A stretch of 64,000 bases of DNA from NCBI GenBank assembly GCA_000320605.2, contig KB445793.1, forward strand, positions 1,447,122-1,511,121, in the 5' to 3' direction. Each line of letters starts with the position of its first letter. Position 1 is the stretch's first letter. Position numbers and translations under genes: made by a program. This document shows positions 60,515 to 64,000 of the stretch, piece after piece. Source of the stretch: Gelatoporia subvermispora B (lineage: Eukaryota > Basidiomycota > Agaricomycetes > Polyporales > Gelatoporiaceae). Under the pieces are notes generated by a model, which ran no database searches, was not told where the DNA came from, and worked only from the letters and a program-made list of their open reading frames with translations.

Positions 60515-61792
60515 ATGTCCGTTTCTCTGAATCCCGGCTCAGCTCTGGGGTTTAACAGTGCGTACCGCAGCTCGTGAGGCTCTACATATACCGATAAGCC
60601 CCTCCAGGACCTCTCACGCAGCATGTCAAGCGTACTCTCGCTATTACCAACCCCAATGCCCAACCAATCGCATTCAAGGTCAAGACGACCGCTCCAAAGG
60701 TGCCCACTGTGCAGTATTCACTCGTTGTATGCTGTCTAAAGACTGCCAAATCTGCAGTTGTACTGCGTACGACCGAACTCGGGGCGGGTGGAGCCGGGCG
60801 AGACGGTTGAGGTTCAAGGTGAGTCTTAGTAGCAAAGTAGGCTACTTATATGAGCTTATATGCGCTATAGTCATGCTCCAGGCCATGAAGGAGGAGCCGC
60901 CGCTGAACGCAAAGTGCAAAGACAAGTTCCTGATCCAGAGCACGCCCATCAGCCCAGAAAAGGAGACTATGTCACTGCAGGATATTGTGCGTCTGCCTCC
61001 GCGTACTTTGACAGACAATGAGCTAGACTGACTCCATCAAGTGGAACGACGCGAACGAGGACGTTCACTCACAGAAGATACGTGTTGTCTATCTTCCACC
61101 GGAAGGTCAGACTGTCCCCGAAGAGGATGAGGGCCTGCCACAATCAGACCTTTTGGCCGTGAGCTCTGCACCTGCGGCAATGCCGGGATCCATCTTACTC
61201 ATTATGACTTATTGCATAGGGCTCCCGACAGTATCCAGAAGGCAACGGCCATGCGGCAGCGCCGAGTACCCGCGAGCTCAGCGGAATGAGCGACGGCGCT
61301 CTCCCTCCGCACCATGAGGAGGAGCACCACGTAGATGCCCGCTCAACACCCCCACCAAACGTTTCCGCGCTCCAGCATGACACCTCCGTCGAACAGCCAC
61401 AGCATTCCGCTGAGGAGTCCACAGACAGTGTCGGTATCGTCAACGTCAACGTGCACCCGCCCCCATCTCCCGCTCCCCCTGTGCCTGCTACCATCCCCGA
61501 CGAGAAGGAAGAGCTCGCGGGGAGGCTGCGCTCGGCGGAGTCGGAGATCGAGCGTCTCCGCAAGCTAATCTCGTCCATGCCCGCGCCGAGCGACGTTGGG
61601 ACCACAACGACAAGCCCAGGCGAATTCCGCCGCCGACGGGCGTTTTCGGACGACACGAGCACGCTAGACGGGGAGACCGAGGTCGGCACATACATCGAAG
61701 ACGCCGTCGCTCCGCCGCAAGAGGGAGTGCCGCTGCAGGTGGTCATCATCATGATGCTCGGCGTGTTCATCACAACATATCTCTTTTTCTAA
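60515..61792 (+). CDS. SCS2: VAP/Scs2 tail-anchored ER protein (MSP domain)
   Basis: Six exons (60515-60557, 60608-60699, 60758-60818, 60871-60986, 61042-61158, 61220-61792) give 333 residues. Residues ~1-125 are the MSP domain: LNPGSALGFNRPLTQHVKRT, ITNPNAQPIAFKVKTTAPK, YCVRPNSGRVEPGETVEV, and CKDKFLIQS, containing the conserved FFAT-binding surface. A disordered Pro/Ser region follows, then a short coiled coil (EELAGRLRSAESEIERLRKL) and a C-terminal hydrophobic anchor VVIIMMLGVFITTYLFF. VAP proteins tether lipid-transfer proteins to the ER and build ER-plasma-membrane contacts. Every part expected for function is present. Confidence 0.93.
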
Positions 61793-62549
61793 GTGGCTTG
61801 TTGATTCTACGGACAGTATATCCAGAGTACGCTCCGGTCACGGCAGCGTACCTGGCCTATGCGTGTACATACAGTATAATACTCGCCGAGTCGGCTGTGC
61901 TTTTCGCTCGTTTGCCCGTCTGTTACGAATACGATGTTGTTCGGTCGCTTCTCACTCCTGGATTCTCGCCTTGGGTCTTGATTTTTATCTGCCTCCGTCT
62001 CTATATTGTTACGTTGTACATATCAGTTATGTGAAGGGATTCCTTGCGCATGATTTCTCATCAGTCTCGAAGAGCCATTCGCGATGACGCTACGTTGCTT
62101 GCGTTGTAGGTCCTTCTCTGTTATGTCCTCGTCTGCCTGTGGGTCAGGAACGTCCAGATACCGATAATGTCTCAACCATTAATGCTACACACCAAATCCG
62201 CGTCAACATCTGTGTTTAATCTGCATGGTCTCAAGCGGCACATCGTTATTCGCCTCAACTTACCACTTTGGGCTGGATTGTTTCTAAATATAGTTTGCAC
62301 ATTTCGTCATTCTCAGTCGTATCTCCTACGCCGAAACCTCGGGCAATACTCGGGTGAACGATTGGCTTCGTTCAACGTCCTAGACCTACAAGAAAAAGCA
62401 GCCTTGGGACATACTAGGCATATATACGTGCAATGCCCAATCGATCCCGAACGTTCGCGTTATATGTACAGCATGCGTGCTAAACCAACCAAAATTCACA
62501 TCGCCCGCCGGTATAAATGAAGTTAATAAATTCGTAAAATCGAGGCTGC
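61793..62549. other. Intergenic region
   Basis: 757 bp between VAP and the F-box-like gene. A 117-codon plus-strand frame at 62167-62520 shows no domain or promoter signal and is not called. Confidence 0.45.
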
Positions 62550-64000
62550 TTATGTTGATTCAAGGATACCCGTCGCAGCGTGTTCGAGCCCTACGGACCA
62601 CACGGTGACCCGCTGTTTCAGACATTCCACTTCTTCCACAGAGATGGCGGCTCCCGGCTGCATTCCGTCCATAAATACGAGCAGTTTCAGAGGCGAGCCG
62701 GCTGTCGCACGGGCATCGAGGCACTCAAGGAGTTTGGCGTGGAAATCCGGGACAGCTGGGATGTTGTCCTTGGACAGCGCCAGCACCTCCAATCTCGGAG
62801 ACGCCACTTGAGCAAACTCTGATGCAGCATCCGCTGCAGGCATCAAAGCATCTAACAGTGCGGGGCAGGCGTCTGGTGTACCAGATGGGGCCAAGGTGAA
62901 GGCAAGCGATCGCAGGAGGGGAAATTTGGACAGGAAGCGTCTCCATTCTGTTGTGTCGGCGTGAGTGATAGAGTTGAAAGAAGGGTCTGGTGTTCTGAAT
63001 TGGATGACCTGAAGGGGCGAGGAGCCAAATGCCTTCTCGATCTCCTCCATGGCGCGAGAGAGCATGAACCCGGCGACAAACATGTTGGACGGCGAAGACT
63101 TTGACTTGACTAGAAGCGAATAGTCGTCAATGTCCATGATATCTCGACCAAAAAAGTAACTGTTGAGCTGTTCTTCCACCCTGACCTCAGCCCAAGTCAA
63201 ACGCTTCAAGATGGACGAGGTACTAGGGATAGGGAGCCAATCTTGTATCGCAGCTTCGCCGTGGTCGAGCTGTAATTCCACCTCACACGTTTCCGGGAGA
63301 ATGACACGGTCTAGGAAGGTGGTGATGTTCTGAGGAGTATCCTCTATGGATAAAGAGCGCAACTTGGGCAACGAGACCGGGTTGCCAATGGCCCGGTCCT
63401 CTGGCATGGCAACATCCAGCCGAAGCCTTCGCAGCTTGTTGCACTTTGAGAGGGCGGTCCAAAAGTCCCCCTCGGAAGGTCTATCTCCATGTTCCGGCGC
63501 TGTGATCTCCAGTTTCCTAACGCGATCCAGAGGGTAGCTCCAGTCCATATACGCATTGAACAATGTGATGCACTTCAGGTTAGGATGATCGTTCAGTGAA
63601 GAAGTGTGGTAGTCAACGGGATATTCGGGCCTCTGTGACACGACTGTACTTTCGATGTTGATATCTTTAAGATTGGCCATTGGGAACTCGACCCAACCCA
63701 GGGCGTCACCCGAGCAAAAGCAATCTGCATCGAACGCGTAAATACGTGAAGCGTGTAATTTGAGGGCATCACGCATCTGCGTCTTGCATGCGATCTGGTC
63801 AAACGTGTGTGGCCCAATGCAATAGTCGGGTGCTTGGATGTAAATGGCGAGAGGCAAATTCTGCGAGCGCTCGAGGCTCGTAGAGACGTAGAGTACGGAT
63901 CGCTTGGTGTAAGAGGTAATCCATATCGTGCTCCAAATCTTCCGAGAACCAAGGGCAACAGCGCGCCAGCGCCGGCAGACCCGAGTGTAGTGCGTCCAGG
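62550..64000 (-). CDS. F-box-like / leucine-rich protein, N-terminus outside window
   Basis: A single open frame enters from the right edge and ends at 62550, giving at least 480 residues. The visible start contains VCRRWRAVALGSRKIWSTIW, the second half of the F-box-like motif common in Agaricomycete proteins (VCRRWRxVA...LWS.I). Downstream are irregular Leu-rich repeats such as LRRLRLDVAMPEDRA, LPKLRSLSIED and FPLLRSLAFTL. The true start and the first part of the F-box lie beyond 64000. Proteins of this large, rapidly evolving family are thought to be substrate receptors of SCF ubiquitin ligases; the target is unknown. Confidence 0.75.
   Translation of the reverse strand, partial: WTHYTRVCRRWRAVALGSRKIWSTIWITSYTKRSVLYVSTSLERSQNLPLAIYIQAPDYCIGPHTFDQIACKTQMRDALKLHASRIYAFDADCFCSGDALGWVEFPMANLKDINIESTVVSQRPEYPVDYHTSSLNDHPNLKCITLFNAYMDWSYPLDRVRKLEITAPEHGDRPSEGDFWTALSKCNKLRRLRLDVAMPEDRAIGNPVSLPKLRSLSIEDTPQNITTFLDRVILPETCEVELQLDHGEAAIQDWLPIPSTSSILKRLTWAEVRVEEQLNSYFFGRDIMDIDDYSLLVKSKSSPSNMFVAGFMLSRAMEEIEKAFGSSPLQVIQFRTPDPSFNSITHADTTEWRRFLSKFPLLRSLAFTLAPSGTPDACPALLDALMPAADAASEFAQVASPRLEVLALSKDNIPAVPDFHAKLLECLDARATAGSPLKLLVFMDGMQPGAAISVEEVECLKQRVTVWSVGLEHAATGILEST

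Noticed and set aside
1..64000. CRISPR arrays, operons, riboswitches, bacterial-type terminators
   Set aside because: The sequence is a eukaryotic nuclear genome with spliceosomal introns; no regularly spaced repeats were seen.

Overview
The window is nuclear DNA of a filamentous basidiomycete, most likely a wood-decaying Agaricomycete (Polyporales-like). The evidence is: many short introns (about 45-65 nt) with GTRNGT donors and YAG acceptors; DUF6533 and DUF6534 membrane proteins, which are expanded in Agaricomycetes; a secreted GH131 beta-glucanase ending in a fungal CBM1 cellulose-binding domain; and orthologues of general fungal genes. No bacterial, plasmid, phage or CRISPR features were seen. 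Exon models below were built by reading splice sites and checking phase; where lengths are given, the exons sum to a whole number of codons.

Layout. 0-5 kb is accessory: a 574-bp hAT-type non-autonomous element with perfect 8-bp target duplications sits 3 bp (plus TSD) upstream of a frame-damaged gene, followed by a tandem duplication and a four-exon membrane protein. 5-25 kb is dense core sequence: PPWD1 (-), ZFAND2/CUZ1 (-), a histidine phosphatase (+), mitochondrial ribosomal protein bL35m (-), the ubiquitin E4 ligase UFD2 (+, 23 exons), an Ala/Pro/Glu-rich CaaX protein (-), EAF7 (-), a small membrane protein (+), a RasGEF (+) and ribosomal protein uL22/RPL17 (-). 25-31 kb is the TORC2 scaffold RICTOR/AVO3 (+).

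31-38 kb holds two receptor-like genes broken into many small exons (DUF6533 at 31.5-33.5 kb, DUF6534 at 35.9-37.7 kb) and, between them, an unrecognised minus-strand gene. 38-50 kb holds NDUFS4 (-), a CSC1/OSCA-type mechanosensitive channel (+), GH131-CBM1 (+), a G-patch protein (+) and a YPK1/Gad8-type AGC kinase (-). 50.3-54.9 kb is gene-poor. 54.9-64 kb holds a full ABCB transporter (+), a VAP/Scs2 protein (+) and a partial F-box-like protein (-) running off the right edge.

Working together: ZFAND2 and UFD2 are both Cdc48/p97-proteasome cofactors and lie 2.3 kb apart. RICTOR and the YPK-type kinase are subunit and substrate of TORC2, and the same 35 kb also carries a mechanosensitive channel, a lipid/drug ABC exporter and the ER contact-site protein VAP, all concerned with membrane homeostasis. 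Whether this is more than chance linkage cannot be decided from one window.
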